DNA from: Pseudomonas wayambapalatensis
GTDB taxonomy: Bacteria; Pseudomonadota; Gammaproteobacteria; Pseudomonadales; Pseudomonadaceae
Reading direction: 5' to 3'
Length of the DNA stretch: 64,000 nucleotides
NCBI GenBank assembly: GCA_014268975.2
Contig: CP077096.1
Span: 2,331,501-2,395,500 of the forward strand
Both the position numbers and the translations under genes were made by a program. Below the pieces are notes generated by a model that saw only the letters and a list, made by a program, of their open reading frames with translations, was not told where the DNA came from and made no database searches. How positions within the stretch are numbered: the first letter of the stretch is position 1; every line of letters starts with the position of its first letter. Below are positions 47,718 through 59,408 of this stretch, one piece after another.

Positions 47718-47901
47718 TGTCGTGCGGCGCGTAGCGCTCGAACACCTGTTCGATGAAGCTGCGCGCCGCCTCGCTGCCACGATCGCGCACCAGCAGGTCG
47801 ATGGCGATCAGCAACAATTCTTCCGGAGTGCCCGGGCTGTAGGCACTCTGGCCCTCGGCCCATTTGACCTTGATGTCGGCGTCTATGCTGTGGGTGTTCA
47901 T
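47689..47901 (-). CDS. Small hypothetical protein
   Basis: This 70-residue protein begins MNTHSIDADIKVKWAEG and is helical and acidic (PEELLLIAIDLLVRDRG, SFIEQVFERYAPHD). It overlaps the 3' end of the nucleoside hydrolase by 29 bases on the opposite strand. Longer starts have poor composition. No signal peptide. Function unknown. Confidence 0.6.
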   Translation of the reverse strand: MNTHSIDADIKVKWAEGQSAYSPGTPEELLLIAIDLLVRDRGSEAARSFIEQVFERYAPHDTISIEPGAR

Positions 47902-48192
47902 GCGGGTACTCGCGACTGTGCCTGGTGCCTGGGGTCGAACACCGGCTCCTGGCGTTCGCGGGGGAGGCGAGACGCACTCCACGTCTGCCAAGTAAATCAT
48001 GCCTTTGCAGCCGTTGCGCTGCGACTTAAGCATAAGCAGGCCGCTCGCCCTAACCAATCGCCACGGTGCAAAATCCGGTCACGATTGCTTTTGGCCTCAT
48101 CTGGCGAGATCAGGCAGACTTGAGCGGTTTTGCAACAAACTGTAAGCGGAGCGGTCGCATATGACAGTTCCCAAGATCGATTAGGAGGATTC

Positions 48193-48516
48193 ATGTTCCG
48201 TACCCGCGCTTCCCTGGCGACCTTGCTGATGGCTGCCGTCCTGGCTGGCTGCAGCACCGGTGGCTCGTCTGATGGCGGCAGCGCCGCGCCGGCGACCCCC
48301 GCCGGTGGTGATGGCCGTTGCAGTGCCAGCGGCGCCGATTTCACCGTCGGCAAGCCGGGCACGCCCGAGCTGCTGGAGCAGGCCCGCAAGGCAACTGGCG
48401 CGCAGATCGCCCGGATCCTCAAGCCCCATGATGTCGTCACCCTGGAATACCGCTCCGACCGTTTGAACCTGAACGTCGATGAGCAGGGCAAGGTCATTCG
48501 CGCCAACTGTGGCTGA
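48193..48516 (+). CDS. Lipoprotein of the I78 peptidase-inhibitor type
   Basis: This 107-residue protein has a lipobox (AAVLAGC) and a Gly/Ser linker. The mature domain (GRCSASGADFTVGKPG ... LEYRSDRLNLNVDEQGKVIRANCG) matches the I78 family, elastase-type inhibitors held together by a Cys pair. AGGAGG lies before the ATG. It probably protects the envelope from host or own proteases. Confidence 0.85.
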   Translation: MFRTRASLATLLMAAVLAGCSTGGSSDGGSAAPATPAGGDGRCSASGADFTVGKPGTPELLEQARKATGAQIARILKPHDVVTLEYRSDRLNLNVDEQGKVIRANCG

Positions 48517-48555
48517 TCGCCTGTGAGGGCTGGCCTGTCCAGGTAGCTCGAGCCC

Positions 48556-48588
48556 ATAAAAAACCCGCCGGTGAAGGCGGGTTTTTTT
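48556..48588. terminator. Bidirectional intrinsic terminator
   Basis: AAACCCGCC and GGCGGGTTT pair around GGTGAA-type loop, with A-run on the left and T-run on the right. It serves the I78-type lipoprotein gene and the convergent cold-shock gene. Confidence 0.9.
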
Positions 48589-48603
48589 ACTGCGGTATCC
48601 GAA

Positions 48604-48816
48604 TTACTCCGGACGAACCTGAGCAGCCTGCATGCCCTTCTGGCCTTTTTCGGCTACGAAGGAAACAGTCTGGCCTTCTTTCAGGCTCTTGAAGCCGTCG
48701 GATTCGATGGCCTTGAAGTGTACGAACAGGTCGTCGCCGCCGCCTGCTGGGGTGATGAAGCCGTAGCCTTTCTCATCATTGAACCATTTGACGGTGCCTT
48801 GTTGGCGATTGGACAT
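48604..48816 (-). CDS. Cold-shock domain protein
   Basis: This 70-residue CSD protein starts [17 protein letters not shown] with RNP1 KGYGFI and RNP2 LFVHF and ends QAAQVRPE. It binds single-stranded RNA/DNA and acts as an RNA chaperone. CapB or CspA-like roles cannot be separated. A leader of 100 or more bases lies upstream, as is common for csp genes. Confidence 0.95.
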   Translation of the reverse strand: MSNRQQGTVKWFNDEKGYGFITPAGGGDDLFVHFKAIESDGFKSLKEGQTVSFVAEKGQKGMQAAQVRPE

Positions 48817-48979
48817 GAGGTGAATCTCCAGAACATTTAGTTTTTCAGTGGTGCAATGCGGCCGAGGCTACGGAGCACCGGCAACATCATAGTCTAATTC
48901 TGCTTATGTAGCGCTCTTTACCTTAGCCGGATACTGATCTGGCGCAAACAATGCGCGATCGGTACGGCTCGGCGGGTCA

Positions 48980-49282
48980 TCATTTTGGCTTGCAGGCGGC
49001 CTGTACTACGGTCTGAGCCTTCTGCATCAGCGCAGCGTCGACGCCGTCCTTGCTGTCGAGGTCCTGGATCTCCTTGTCGGTGAAATTCTTTTTGATGGCT
49101 TGGGCGCCGCAATCGCAGTGCTTCTTCGCCGTCGCGGCGTCCACGCCCTGGCCGGTCGCGACTTGCTGGCACTGAGACATGTACGCCTGCTCCTTGCCGG
49201 CGGGGAAGTTACCTGCGTTGGCGGCCAGTGGCAGCAGCAGGACGCTCGCGGCACACGCGGCCAGAAGAGACTGAACTCGCAT
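48980..49282 (-). CDS. Periplasmic Cys-rich small protein
   Basis: This 100-residue protein has a signal peptide (AACAASVLLLPLAANA). The mature part has four Cys (MSQCQQ, KKHCDCGAQ, QAACKPK) that could form disulphides, in a helical setting. The start MRVQSLLA follows GGAG. Function unknown. It is divergent from the thrS leader. Confidence 0.75.
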   Translation of the reverse strand: MRVQSLLAACAASVLLLPLAANAGNFPAGKEQAYMSQCQQVATGQGVDAATAKKHCDCGAQAIKKNFTDKEIQDLDSKDGVDAALMQKAQTVVQAACKPK

Positions 49283-49612
49283 AACCAGACACTCCTTGGT
49301 TTAGGTCTCATCAAGAGTAGGATGCTTCAGAGGGTCTGATAGGAATTTTTCCGTACAAGTTCACCGCCCCGGCGTAAATTCCAAATATTTCTGCGTCAGG
49401 CGCAGGCCGCGTGCTAGCATGCCCGGCTTGCAGCTGCTCACGTCCAGCGCGCAAGTTATCTTTCCAGTCACTCTGGTTCGCCCCTGACAGGCCGAAAGGC
49501 TTCTGCCGCTGTGAGGCAGGCTTTCCCCCGGGAAAGGCAGGTCGGATCTTGTACTGGCTCATCCCAACCCACGTGACCTTTGGTAGGGGTCACCACTAGG
49601 AGAGGAGGCGCC
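49283..49612 (+). promoter_or_regulatory. thrS upstream leader without a gene
   Basis: A 330-base stretch precedes thrS. A TGCTAGCAT box at about 49412 could be part of a promoter, and TTTCCCCCGGGAAAGG is a short dyad nearer to thrS. The length suggests a structured leader or attenuator, but no T-box or clear leader peptide was seen. Confidence 0.45.
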
Positions 49613-51535
49613 ATGCCCACCATTACTCTTCCCGATGGCAGTCAACGTTCGTTCGACAAGGCCGTAACCGTAGCTGAAGTTGCCGCATCCATTGGTGCAG
49701 GCCTGGCAAAGGCCACCTTGGCCGGCAAGGTCGACGGCAAATTGGTCGATGCCTGCGACCTGATCGAACACGACGCCACCCTGCAGATCATCACCCCCAA
49801 AGATGAAGAGGGACTGGAGATCATCCGTCACTCGTGCGCCCACCTGATCGGCCACGCGGTGAAGCAGCTGTACCCGACCGCCAAGATGGTGATCGGTCCG
49901 GTGATCGACGAAGGCTTCTATTACGACATCGCCTACGAGCGTCCTTTCACCCCCGAGGACCTCACTGCCATCGAACAGCGTATGCACCAGTTGATCGACA
50001 AGGACTACGACGTCATCAAGAAGATGACCCCGCGTGCCGAAGTCATCGATGTGTTCAGCACCCGTGGCGAAGACTACAAGCTGCGTCTGGTCGAAGACCT
50101 GCCGGACGAGCAGGCCATGGGCCTGTACTATCACGAAGAATACGTCGACATGTGCCGTGGCCCGCACGTGCCGAATACCCGCTTCCTCAAGGCGTTCAAG
50201 CTGACCAAGCTGTCTGGCGCCTACTGGCGCGGCGACGCCAAGAACGAGCAGCTGCAGCGCGTGTATGGCACCGCCTGGGCTGACAAGAAGCAGCTGGCGG
50301 CCTATATCCAGCGCATCGAAGAGGCCGAAAAGCGCGACCATCGCAAGATCGGCAAGCAGCTCGATCTCTTCCACCTGCAGGAAGAAGCCCCGGGCATGGT
50401 GTTCTGGCACGCCAACGGCTGGACCGTCTACCAGGTACTCGAGCAGTACATGCGCCAGGTCCAGCGCGAGAATGGCTACCAGGAGATCAAGACCCCGCAG
50501 GTCGTCGACCGCATCCTCTGGGAGCGTTCCGGCCACTGGTCCAACTATGCCGAGAACATGTTCACCACCTCGTCGGAAAACCGCGACTACGCGGTAAAAC
50601 CGATGAACTGCCCATGCCACGTGCAAGTGTTCAACCAGGGCCTGAAGTCGTACCGTGACCTGCCGCTGCGCCTGGCCGAATTCGGGGCCTGCCACCGCAA
50701 CGAGCCGTCCGGCGCCCTGCACGGCATCATGCGTGTGCGCGGCTTCGTGCAGGACGACGCGCACATCTTCTGCACCGAAGAGCAGGTGAAAAAGGAAGCG
50801 GCTGATTTCATCAAGCTGACCCTGGACGTGTACAAGGACTTCGGCTTCACCGACGTCGCCATGAAGCTGTCCACTCGTCCGGCCAAGCGTGTCGGTTCCG
50901 AAGAGCTGTGGGACCGCGCCGAAGGCGCGCTGGCCGACGCCCTGAACGAATCCGGCCTGGCCTGGGAATACCAGCCGGGCGAGGGCGCCTTCTATGGTCC
51001 GAAGATCGAGTTCACCCTGCGCGACTGCCTCGGCCGTAACTGGCAGTGCGGTACCCTGCAGTACGATCCGAACCTTCCGGAGCGTCTGGATGCCAGCTAT
51101 ATCGCCGAAGATAACGCCCGTAAGCGTCCTGTGATGCTGCACCGCGCCATTCTCGGCTCCTTCGAGCGCTTCATCGGCATGCTGATCGAGCACTACGCTG
51201 GTGTGTTCCCTGCATGGCTGGCGCCGACCCAGGCGGTGATCATGAATATCACCGACAAGCAGGCCGATTTCGCCCTCGAAGTGGAAAAAACGCTGAATGG
51301 AAGCGGTTTCCGTGCCAAGTCCGACTTGAGAAATGAGAAGATCGGCTTTAAAATCCGCGAGCATACGTTGCTGAGGGTCCCGTACCTTTTGGTTATAGGG
51401 GACCGCGAAGTCGAAACGCAAACCGTCGCTGTGCGTACTCGCGAAGGCGCAGACCTGGGCTCCATGCCTGTCGCGCAATTCGCTGAGCTCTTGTCGCATG
51501 CGGTTTCCCGGCGTGGTCGCCAAGAATCGGAGTAA
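49613..51535 (+). CDS. thrS: Threonyl-tRNA synthetase
   Basis: This 640-residue class II synthetase starts [14 protein letters not shown] with AGGAGG before it. TGS domain (1-60), editing SAD domain ([16 protein letters not shown], with the Zn-like His/Cys cluster CRGPHVP), catalytic core with motif 2 and the NCPCHVQ Zn site, and C-terminal anticodon-binding domain. It charges tRNA-Thr. It heads the thrS-infC-rpmI-rplT-pheST-ihfA unit. Its stop overlaps a TAATG junction with infC. Confidence 0.97.
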   Translation: MPTITLPDGSQRSFDKAVTVAEVAASIGAGLAKATLAGKVDGKLVDACDLIEHDATLQIITPKDEEGLEIIRHSCAHLIGHAVKQLYPTAKMVIGPVIDEGFYYDIAYERPFTPEDLTAIEQRMHQLIDKDYDVIKKMTPRAEVIDVFSTRGEDYKLRLVEDLPDEQAMGLYYHEEYVDMCRGPHVPNTRFLKAFKLTKLSGAYWRGDAKNEQLQRVYGTAWADKKQLAAYIQRIEEAEKRDHRKIGKQLDLFHLQEEAPGMVFWHANGWTVYQVLEQYMRQVQRENGYQEIKTPQVVDRILWERSGHWSNYAENMFTTSSENRDYAVKPMNCPCHVQVFNQGLKSYRDLPLRLAEFGACHRNEPSGALHGIMRVRGFVQDDAHIFCTEEQVKKEAADFIKLTLDVYKDFGFTDVAMKLSTRPAKRVGSEELWDRAEGALADALNESGLAWEYQPGEGAFYGPKIEFTLRDCLGRNWQCGTLQYDPNLPERLDASYIAEDNARKRPVMLHRAILGSFERFIGMLIEHYAGVFPAWLAPTQAVIMNITDKQADFALEVEKTLNGSGFRAKSDLRNEKIGFKIREHTLLRVPYLLVIGDREVETQTVAVRTREGADLGSMPVAQFAELLSHAVSRRGRQESE

Positions 51536-51540
51536 TGACT

Positions 51541-52086
51541 ATTAAGCGTGAAATGAGAAACGATAAACGAACTGCACCTAAGGCACCGATCAACGAGAAT
51601 ATCTCGGCACGCGAGGTTCGGTTAATTGGCGCTGATGGCGAGCAGATTGGCATCGTCTCGATTGATGAAGCGCTTCGTATCGCTGATGAAGCGAAGCTGG
51701 ATCTGGTGGAAATCTCCGCTGACGCTGTCCCGCCTGTTTGCAAGGTGATGGACTACGGCAAGCACCTCTTCGAGAAGAAGAAGCAGGCCAACGAAGCGAA
51801 GAAGAACCAGAAGCAGATCCAGATTAAAGAAATCAAGTTTCGTCCAGGGACGGAAGAAGGGGATTACCAGGTAAAACTACGCAACCTGGTACGTTTCCTT
51901 ACCGATGGGGACAAGGCCAAGATCTCTCTGAGATTCCGCGGCCGTGAGATGGCCCACCAGGAGCTGGGTATGGAACTGTTGAAGCGGGTCGAAACCGACC
52001 TCGTCGAATACGGGACCGTCGAACAGCATCCTAAGATGGAAGGACGCCAGCTTATGATGGTCATCGCTCCCAAAAAGAAGAAGTAA
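51541..52086 (+). CDS. infC: Translation initiation factor IF-3
   Basis: This IF-3 (181 residues from 51541) has [45 protein letters not shown] and the C-terminal [17 protein letters not shown] and [16 protein letters not shown]. Start: GGAG at 51529-51532 is only two bases from the ATG at 51535 but eight from ATT at 51541. The rare AUU start, which lets IF-3 regulate itself in E. coli, is therefore favoured. ATG 51535 is the alternative (183 aa) and ATG 51553 is a third. Confidence 0.93.
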   Translation: MKREMRNDKRTAPKAPINENISAREVRLIGADGEQIGIVSIDEALRIADEAKLDLVEISADAVPPVCKVMDYGKHLFEKKKQANEAKKNQKQIQIKEIKFRPGTEEGDYQVKLRNLVRFLTDGDKAKISLRFRGREMAHQELGMELLKRVETDLVEYGTVEQHPKMEGRQLMMVIAPKKKK

Positions 52087-52147
52087 TCTCCCGGGCACGG
52101 CAGGCCTGATGATTATTGTGTAATTTTATCGAATGCGGAGTTCCAAC

Positions 52148-52342
52148 ATGCCAAAAATGAAAACCAAGAGCGGTGCTGCGAAGCGTTTCCTGAAAACCGC
52201 TTCCGGCTTCAAGCACAAGCACGCTTTCAAGAGCCACATCCTGACCAAAATGTCGACCAAGCGTAAGCGTCAACTGCGCGGTGCCAGCCTGCTGCACCCG
52301 TCTGACGTGGCAAAAGTCGAGCGCATGCTGCGCGTACGTTAA
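52148..52342 (+). CDS. rpmI: Ribosomal protein bL35
   Basis: This 64-residue basic protein ([20 protein letters not shown] ... RMLRVR) is bL35 of the large subunit. It lies between infC and rplT as usual. The GGAGTTCC before the ATG is the ribosome site. Confidence 0.97.
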   Translation: MPKMKTKSGAAKRFLKTASGFKHKHAFKSHILTKMSTKRKRQLRGASLLHPSDVAKVERMLRVR

Positions 52343-52370
52343 TTTCGGTCAAAGATAGAGGAAGTTACTC

Positions 52371-53854
<1,484 letters not shown>

Positions 53855-53887
53855 GCCACACCTCGACGCAATCTTCAGGAGAACAGC

Positions 53888-56269
53888 ATGAAATTCAGTG
53901 AACAGTGGCTGCGCGGTTGGGTAAACCCGCAAGTCTCCCGTGACGAACTGGTCGCCCGCCTGTCCATGGCCGGCCTGGAAGTCGACAGCGTCACCCCGGC
54001 GGCTGGCCAGTTCAGTGGCATCGTGGTGGGCGAGATCCTCGCCACCGAACAGCACCCGGATGCCGACAAGCTGCGCGTCTGCCAGGTCAGCAATGGCCAG
54101 GAAACCTTCCAGGTTGTCTGTGGCGCCCCCAACGCACGTCCCGGCATCAAGATTCCGTTTGCCATGATCGGCGCCGAACTGCCCGGCGACTTCAAGATCA
54201 AGAAGGCCAAGCTGCGCGGTGTCGAGTCCTTCGGCATGCTGTGCTCGGCCGCCGAGCTGCAGATCAGCGAAGAGAACGACGGTCTTCTGGAGCTGGCAGT
54301 CGACGCACCGGTGGGTGAAGACATTCGCCAGTACCTCAATCTGGACGACGCCAGCATCGAAATCGGCCTGACCCCCAACCGCGGCGACTGCCTGTCGGTG
54401 GCGGGCCTGGCGCGCGATGTCAGCGCACTGTACGACGTCCCGGTCAGCCGTCCGGTGGTTCCGGCCGTCGCGCCTGCCCATGACGAAGTGCGCCCGGTTG
54501 AAATCAGCGCCCCCGCTGCTTGCCCGCGTTACCTGGGCCGTGTCATCCGCAACGTCGACCTGAGCAAGCCGACCCCGCTGTGGATGGTCGAACGCCTGCG
54601 TCGTAGCGACGTGCGCAGCATCGACGCTGCCGTCGACATCACCAACTACGTGATGCTCGAACTCGGCCAGCCGATGCACGCCTTCGACCTCGCTGAAATC
54701 AACGGCGGCATCCGCGTGCGCATGGCCGAGGAGGGTGAGAAGCTCGTCCTGCTCGATGGTCAGGAAGTCGCCCTGCGGAGCGACACCCTGGTCATCGCCG
54801 ACCATACTCGCGCCTTGGCCATCGCCGGCGTCATGGGTGGCGAACACAGCGGCGTCAACACCGAGAAGACCCGCGACCTGTTCCTGGAAAGCGCCTTCTT
54901 CGAGCCAGTATCGGTCGCTGGCAAGGCCCGCTCCTATGGCCTGCACACCGATGCCTCGCACCGCTACGAGCGCGGCGTCGACTCGCAACTGGCCCGCGAA
55001 GCCATGGAGCGCGCTACCGCCCTGGTGCTCGAGATCGTCGGCGGCGAAGCCGGCCCGATCGTCGAAGCCGTGAGCGAGCAGCACCTGCCCAAGGTTGCCC
55101 CGGTCACCCTGCGCGCCGAACGCGTCAGCCAGATGCTCGGCATGGACATGGCCCCGGCCCAGGTCGAACAACTGCTCAACGCCCTGGAGCTGAAAACCAG
55201 CGCCAATGGGGCAGGGGTGTGGACTGTCGAGATCCCGAGCCACCGCTTCGACATCAGCCTCGAAGTCGATCTGATCGAAGAGCTGGCACGCCTGTACGGC
55301 TACAACAACCTGCCGGTCCGCTACCCGCAAGCCCGCCTGGCCCCCAAGGCTCGCTCGGAATCGCGCGGAGAACTGCCGATTCTGCGTCGCCTGCTGGTCG
55401 CCCGCGGCTATCAGGAAGCCATCACCTACAGCTTCATCGACCCCAAGCTGTTCGAGCTGTTCACCCCTGGCGTCGAGCCGCTGATGCTGGCCAACCCCAT
55501 CTCCAGCGACATGGCCGCGATGCGCGCCTCGCTGTGGCCGGGCCTGGTCAAGGCGCTGCAGCACAACCTCAACCGCCAGCAAGACCGCGTGCGCCTGTTC
55601 GAAAGCGGCCTGCGCTTCGTCGGCCAGTTGGGCGACCTCAAGCAGCAACCGATGATCGCCGGCGTGATCACCGGCAGCCGCCTGCCGGAAGGCTGGGCCA
55701 ACGGCCGTGACAGTGTCGATTTCTTCGACATGAAGGCCGACGTCGAAGCCCTGTTGGGCTACTCCGGCGCGCTCGCCGACTTCAGCTTCAGCGCAGGAAA
55801 GCACCCAGCCCTGCACCCCGGCCAGACCGCCCGCATCGAGCGCGACGGCAAGGAAGTGGGTTACCTGGGCGCTATCCACCCGGAGCTGGCAAAGACCCTG
55901 GGCCTTGAGCGTCCGGTGTTCGTCTTCGAGCTGGTGCTGGGTGAAGTGGTCGAAGGCCGGCTGCCGAAATTCAGCGAACTGTCCAAGTTCCCTGAAACCC
56001 GTCGTGACCTGGCGTTGATCGCAGGACGTGACGTGGCGTCGAGCGCCGTGCTTGAAGTAATTCGTGACAATGCAGGGGAATGGCTCACAGACCTCAGGCT
56101 GTTTGATGTCTACCAGGGTAAAGGTATTGATCCTGATAGAAAAAGCCTCGCGGTCGGCTTGACCTGGCAGCATCCATCGCGCACTCTTAACGACGATGAG
56201 GTGAACACCACCCTGCAAAATATCCTCACCTCGCTCGAACAAAGGTTGAACACCACGTTAAGGAAATAA
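53888..56269 (+). CDS. pheT: Phenylalanyl-tRNA synthetase beta subunit
   Basis: This 793-residue beta subunit has the N-terminal tRNA-binding OB domain ([17 protein letters not shown]), the B3/B4 editing region, B5 helix-turn-helix and the C-terminal ferredoxin-like anticodon domain ([20 protein letters not shown]). It starts 33 bases after pheS with AGGAG. Confidence 0.97.
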
Positions 56270-56273
56270 CGGC

Positions 56274-56576
56274 ATGGGTGCTCTGACGAAAGCTGAGATG
56301 GCCGAAAGGCTGTACGAGGAGCTGGGGCTTAACAAGCGCGAGGCCAAGGAGCTGGTCGAGTTGTTTTTCGAAGAGATTCGTCACGCGCTTGAGGAGAACG
56401 AGCAGGTCAAGTTGTCCGGATTCGGCAACTTCGACCTTCGCGACAAACGCCAGCGGCCGGGCCGCAACCCCAAGACAGGGGAAGAGATTCCGATCACCGC
56501 GCGGCGCGTCGTCACCTTTCGTCCAGGGCAGAAACTGAAAGCCCGGGTTGAGGCCTATGCTGGAACCAAGCCATAA
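56274..56576 (+). CDS. ihfA: Integration host factor alpha subunit
   Basis: This 100-residue HU-family protein ([18 protein letters not shown] ... [16 protein letters not shown]) bends DNA as heterodimer with Ihf[10 protein letters not shown] holds the intercalating Pro arm. It starts four bases after pheT and overlaps the next gene by 20 bases. Confidence 0.97.
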
Positions 56577-56913
56577 CGACGAGCTGCCCCCCATTCCGGG
56601 CAAACGCTACTTCACCATTGGTGAAGTCAGCGAGCTCTGTGCGGTAAAACCGCATGTGCTGCGTTACTGGGAACAAGAGTTCCCGCAGCTCAACCCGGTC
56701 AAGCGCCGCGGAAACCGACGGTATTATCAGCGTCAAGACGTGCTGATGATCCGCCAGATCCGCGCCTTGCTGTATGACCAGGGCTTCACCATCGGCGGTG
56801 CGCGCTTGCGCATGTCCAGTGATGAGGCCAAGGATGACACGACCCAGTACAAGCAGCTGATTCGGCAGATGATTGCGGAGTTGGAGGATGTGCTGGTGGT
56901 GTTGAAGAAGTGA
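56557..56913 (+). CDS. MerR-family regulator
   Basis: This 118-residue protein has the MerR winged helix ([51 protein letters not shown]) and a C-terminal coiled coil ([15 protein letters not shown]). It lacks an extended ligand domain. ATG 56557 lies inside ihfA, so the two are translationally coupled, the standard Pseudomonas arrangement. Targets unknown. Confidence 0.93.
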
Positions 56914-57012
56914 CCTGCTTGGCGATGGGTGGATTTTTTTAAAAAAAAGCTTCCATTATTCAAAAGGTTAGGTTAGATTTCTTACCGTTCTCAGCGGTAT
57001 TGAGAATAGTGT

Positions 57013-57089
57013 CGGGGCGTAGCGCAGCCCGGTAGCGCACTTGCATGGGGTGCAAGGGGTCGAGTGTTCGAATCACTCCGTCCCGACCA
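57013..57089 (+). tRNA. tRNA-Pro (anticodon GGG)
   Basis: A 77-nt tRNA with acceptor CGGGGCG/CGTCCCG, encoded CCA, and anticodon loop ATGGGGT giving GGG, reading Pro CCC/CCU. It borders the accessory island, whose integrase remnant starts 70 bases downstream, so its 3' half is the likely attB. Confidence 0.95.
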
Positions 57090-57105
57090 ATAATCCCAAT
57101 GACTT

Positions 57106-57127
57106 AGCCACCTTAGGGTGGCTTTTT
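57106..57127 (+). terminator. Intrinsic terminator after tRNA-Pro
   Basis: AGCCACC, loop TTAG, GGTGGCT and TTTTT. It lies 17 bases after the tRNA. Confidence 0.9.
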
Positions 57128-57158
57128 CATTTCTGCGTGTGGGGAGTTTTTCGGGACT

Positions 57159-57377
57159 TCATCCGATTTTCCTCTTCAAGATCGTCAACACCGGCCCGCG
57201 AGAGTCAGTTGTTGATACCATGTTCGCAGCCTCAATCAGCTTGCCCAGCTCAGCGCCGGAATAGTGGCTGGTGATGCTGCCGTTCTTGTGCCCGAGCAGT
57301 GACTTCCGATCTTCTTCAGTAACGCCTGCGGCGCGCAGTCGGCGACCGAAGGTGTGCTTCAAGTCATGAATCCTGAT
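57159..57377 (-). pseudogene. Phage integrase remnant, C-terminal part
   Basis: The reverse strand carries the end of a tyrosine recombinase: HDLKHTFGRRLRAAGV, LLGHKNGSITSHYSG with the catalytic Tyr, and AANMVSTTDSRG. The catalytic domain upstream of residue 85 of this frame is lost and replaced by sequence of a different phage gene in another frame. It is a dead integrase next to tRNA-Pro, as expected for an integrated element. Confidence 0.85.
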
Positions 57378-57384
57378 CGATGCG

Positions 57385-57930
57385 TCAGGCGGCGATCGGG
57401 TACTGCTTGGCCAGGGCCAGCTGCACTGTCGCGATGATGCGGCAGAGGTAGGCCCAGTCCGGGTTGGGGTCCATGGCGTCGGCCGGCAGGTTCCACCAGT
57501 CGTCACCGAACACGCGGTGCATGAACTCGCGGTGGGCGCCGCCGCACTCATCAAGCGAGCTGGTGTGGCGAACATCCTCGGCCTCGTCGAGCATGTTCCG
57601 GGCGTCTTCTGCGTCCAGGTCCCGGTCACGCCGCATTTGCACGATCACCTTCCGCGCTTTGTCGGCCAGGGCCTCGGCGCTGAACCGGCGAGAGCTCAGC
57701 GACCGGTCGAAGTAGCCGATGATGTAGGCGTCGTGCAGCTTGCAGAAGAACTGGCCGATGGTCAGGCCATCCCACATGCCGCCCCAGTAGGCGTGCCAGG
57801 TCTTGTCGTAGCAGCTGACGGTGATCTTGCCTTTGCAGGGTTCGAAGTCTTCGAGGTAGACGCTGATCGGGTCCAGGCCTTCGGCGCCGGTGATCAGCAG
57901 CTTGGTGACGGTCGAGGTCTCGACTTGCAT
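57385..57930 (-). CDS. Phage hypothetical protein
   Basis: This 181-residue protein begins MQVETSTVTKLLITGAEGLDP with GGAG upstream. It contains a folded N-terminal half rich in Trp/Tyr (SCYDKTWHAYWGGMW) and a helical acidic middle (LDAEDARNMLDEAEDV). Such genes occur in Pseudomonas prophages near the integrase. Function unknown. Its stop is next to the broken integrase, so a recombination joined them. Confidence 0.7.
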   Translation of the reverse strand: MQVETSTVTKLLITGAEGLDPISVYLEDFEPCKGKITVSCYDKTWHAYWGGMWDGLTIGQFFCKLHDAYIIGYFDRSLSSRRFSAEALADKARKVIVQMRRDRDLDAEDARNMLDEAEDVRHTSSLDECGGAHREFMHRVFGDDWWNLPADAMDPNPDWAYLCRIIATVQLALAKQYPIAA

Positions 57931-58044
57931 TGCGGTACTCCATGCATGCGCCGCCCTCCGTGGCCGGATGCGGCATGGGTTAGATGGTAAAAATGGGCAG
58001 CGCCTGTGTTAACTTAACGACACATTGTCAGCGGACTTATCGAA

Positions 58045-58614
58045 GTGCTCACAGTATTTCCCGAGTTTTTGTTAGGAAGAATTTCACTTAGAAAGATACT
58101 TCCTTCACACATAAGCGATGTGTACAAGGCGCTTTCCAACCCCCAAGTGATCGCCCACTATGGCGTTTCATATTCGAGCCTTGCCGAGACTGAAGAGCAA
58201 ATGCGGTGGTTTGAGCGAATCGTCACCGAGAGGTCTGGCATATGGTGGGGAATATCACTAATCAACAACCAATCATTGATAGGGGCTTGCGGCTTTAACA
58301 ATGTGTGCCATGACCACCGAAAAGCAGAGATAGGGTACTGGTTGATGCCGGAGTACTGGCGTCGCGGTCTACTATCTGAGGCTCTGCCGTCAATGATTGA
58401 CTACGGATTCAACACAATGGGCTTGCACCGTATTCATGCAGATGTTGAGCCGGAGAATGAGCCCAGTTGCGCTCTTTTGAGGAAGTTTGGATTCAAGCTT
58501 GAAGGGACTTTGCGCGATGTGGAATTCAAAGACGGGAGGTTCTTAAGTCTCCATCAATATAGTTTGCTTTCTACAGACTCTAGACTGCGCCTAGATGACG
58601 CCCTCAAAAAGTAG
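58045..58614 (+). CDS. GNAT acetyltransferase, RimJ-like
   Basis: This 189-residue protein starts at GTG 58045. GNAT motifs: RKAEIGYWLMPEYWRRGLLSEAL (acetyl-CoA loop R-x-x-G), DYGFNTMGLHRIHADVEPENEPSCALLRKFGF and the YSLL end. This is the RimJ/RimL group that acetylates protein N-termini or small amines. The gene is clearly AT-richer than its surroundings and sits in the phage island, so it is probably imported cargo. Confidence 0.85.
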   Translation: MLTVFPEFLLGRISLRKILPSHISDVYKALSNPQVIAHYGVSYSSLAETEEQMRWFERIVTERSGIWWGISLINNQSLIGACGFNNVCHDHRKAEIGYWLMPEYWRRGLLSEALPSMIDYGFNTMGLHRIHADVEPENEPSCALLRKFGFKLEGTLRDVEFKDGRFLSLHQYSLLSTDSRLRLDDALKK

Positions 58615-58668
58615 TCGTTGATAGCTCAGGTGTTGTTGCTTAGTGAGGCTAGTTGTGCCTTGCCCGGT

Positions 58669-59408
58669 TCACATGGGAAAAGCGCGCCCATTGTGGACGC
58701 CACGGTCATAGGCAGAATCTTCGCTGGCAAGTTGTAAGGCAACAGTGCGGACTAAGCCAGGTGCGATAATCTCGTCGCCCGGATCATGCCGAATCATCAG
58801 CATGCTTTTCCGGTCGAAGGCTAGGCTCTGTATGAAAAACCTTGATACTCGGTGATGCTGCGTTGAAAACAGCCTCGGAATGCTCATTTACAACCCGTAA
58901 ACTCCGCTTCCTCGGCTGTTTTCGCCTTGCCTGACCTTCGTCTCAAGGCTTTTCATACAGACCCTAGGGCCAGGCGCGGCGAAATGCTGATCTCATGCCG
59001 CGGCGGGGTCAGAAACTTCGCCGCGTGCTGCCGGCCAAGGACATGGATGCCGTGAACCAGCGCTTCGATGATCTGCCCGTGGGTAGCATCGGCCCACCCG
59101 CAAATCGCTCGCAGGTGCTGGCCTGTTCCCTTCCTGGCCGAAAGCCGCAACGACTCGGTGCGCGCCACATTCCGGTGAGCTTCGATTTCGTGGCGCGTGA
59201 TCCTGAACAGTGCATAGTGCCCAAGCGCTTCGACGTGATGAATCATCAGCGTCATCGCCTCGCCCTGTTCCTCGATCCCGGCCCACTCCATCAGTTACAG
59301 CAGGGCCTGTTTAGTCCCTGGTCGAACCTTCAAGCGCAGGTCTTCTTCCTGCAAGCGCTCGGCCTTGGCCCTGCGCTTTTCGTCACGCTGCTGCTGCGTC
59401 AGAGCCAT
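58669..59408 (-). pseudogene. Phage gene with a nonsense codon and MITE insertion
   Basis: A reverse-strand gene starts at ATG 59408 (GGAGG before it) as MALTQQQRDEKRRAKAERLQ. A TAA at 59295-59297 lies where relatives appear to have Glu (LLELMEW), and the frame continues MEWAGIEEQGEAMTLMIHH. Further on, a 139-bp MITE (58825-58963) interrupts the frame after RLAL. Removing it with one CTAG copy restores AFDRKSMLMIRHDPGDE and the end GRAFPM. The family is phage-type, function unknown. Confidence 0.75.
58825..58963. mobile_element. MITE with CTAG target duplication
   Basis: About 139 bases bounded by near-identical inverted ends (GCTCTGTATGAAAA and GGTCTGTATGAAAA, then CCTTGA) and flanked by CTAG on both sides (58821-58824, 58964-58967). 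It contains no transposase. The four-base CTAG target fits IS5-type elements, but the parent element was not identified. Confidence 0.75.

Noticed and set aside
49559..51523. A 654-codon open frame antisense to thrS
   Set aside because: The thrS protein is unmistakable on the + strand, and the reverse frame has no recognisable motif or ribosome site.
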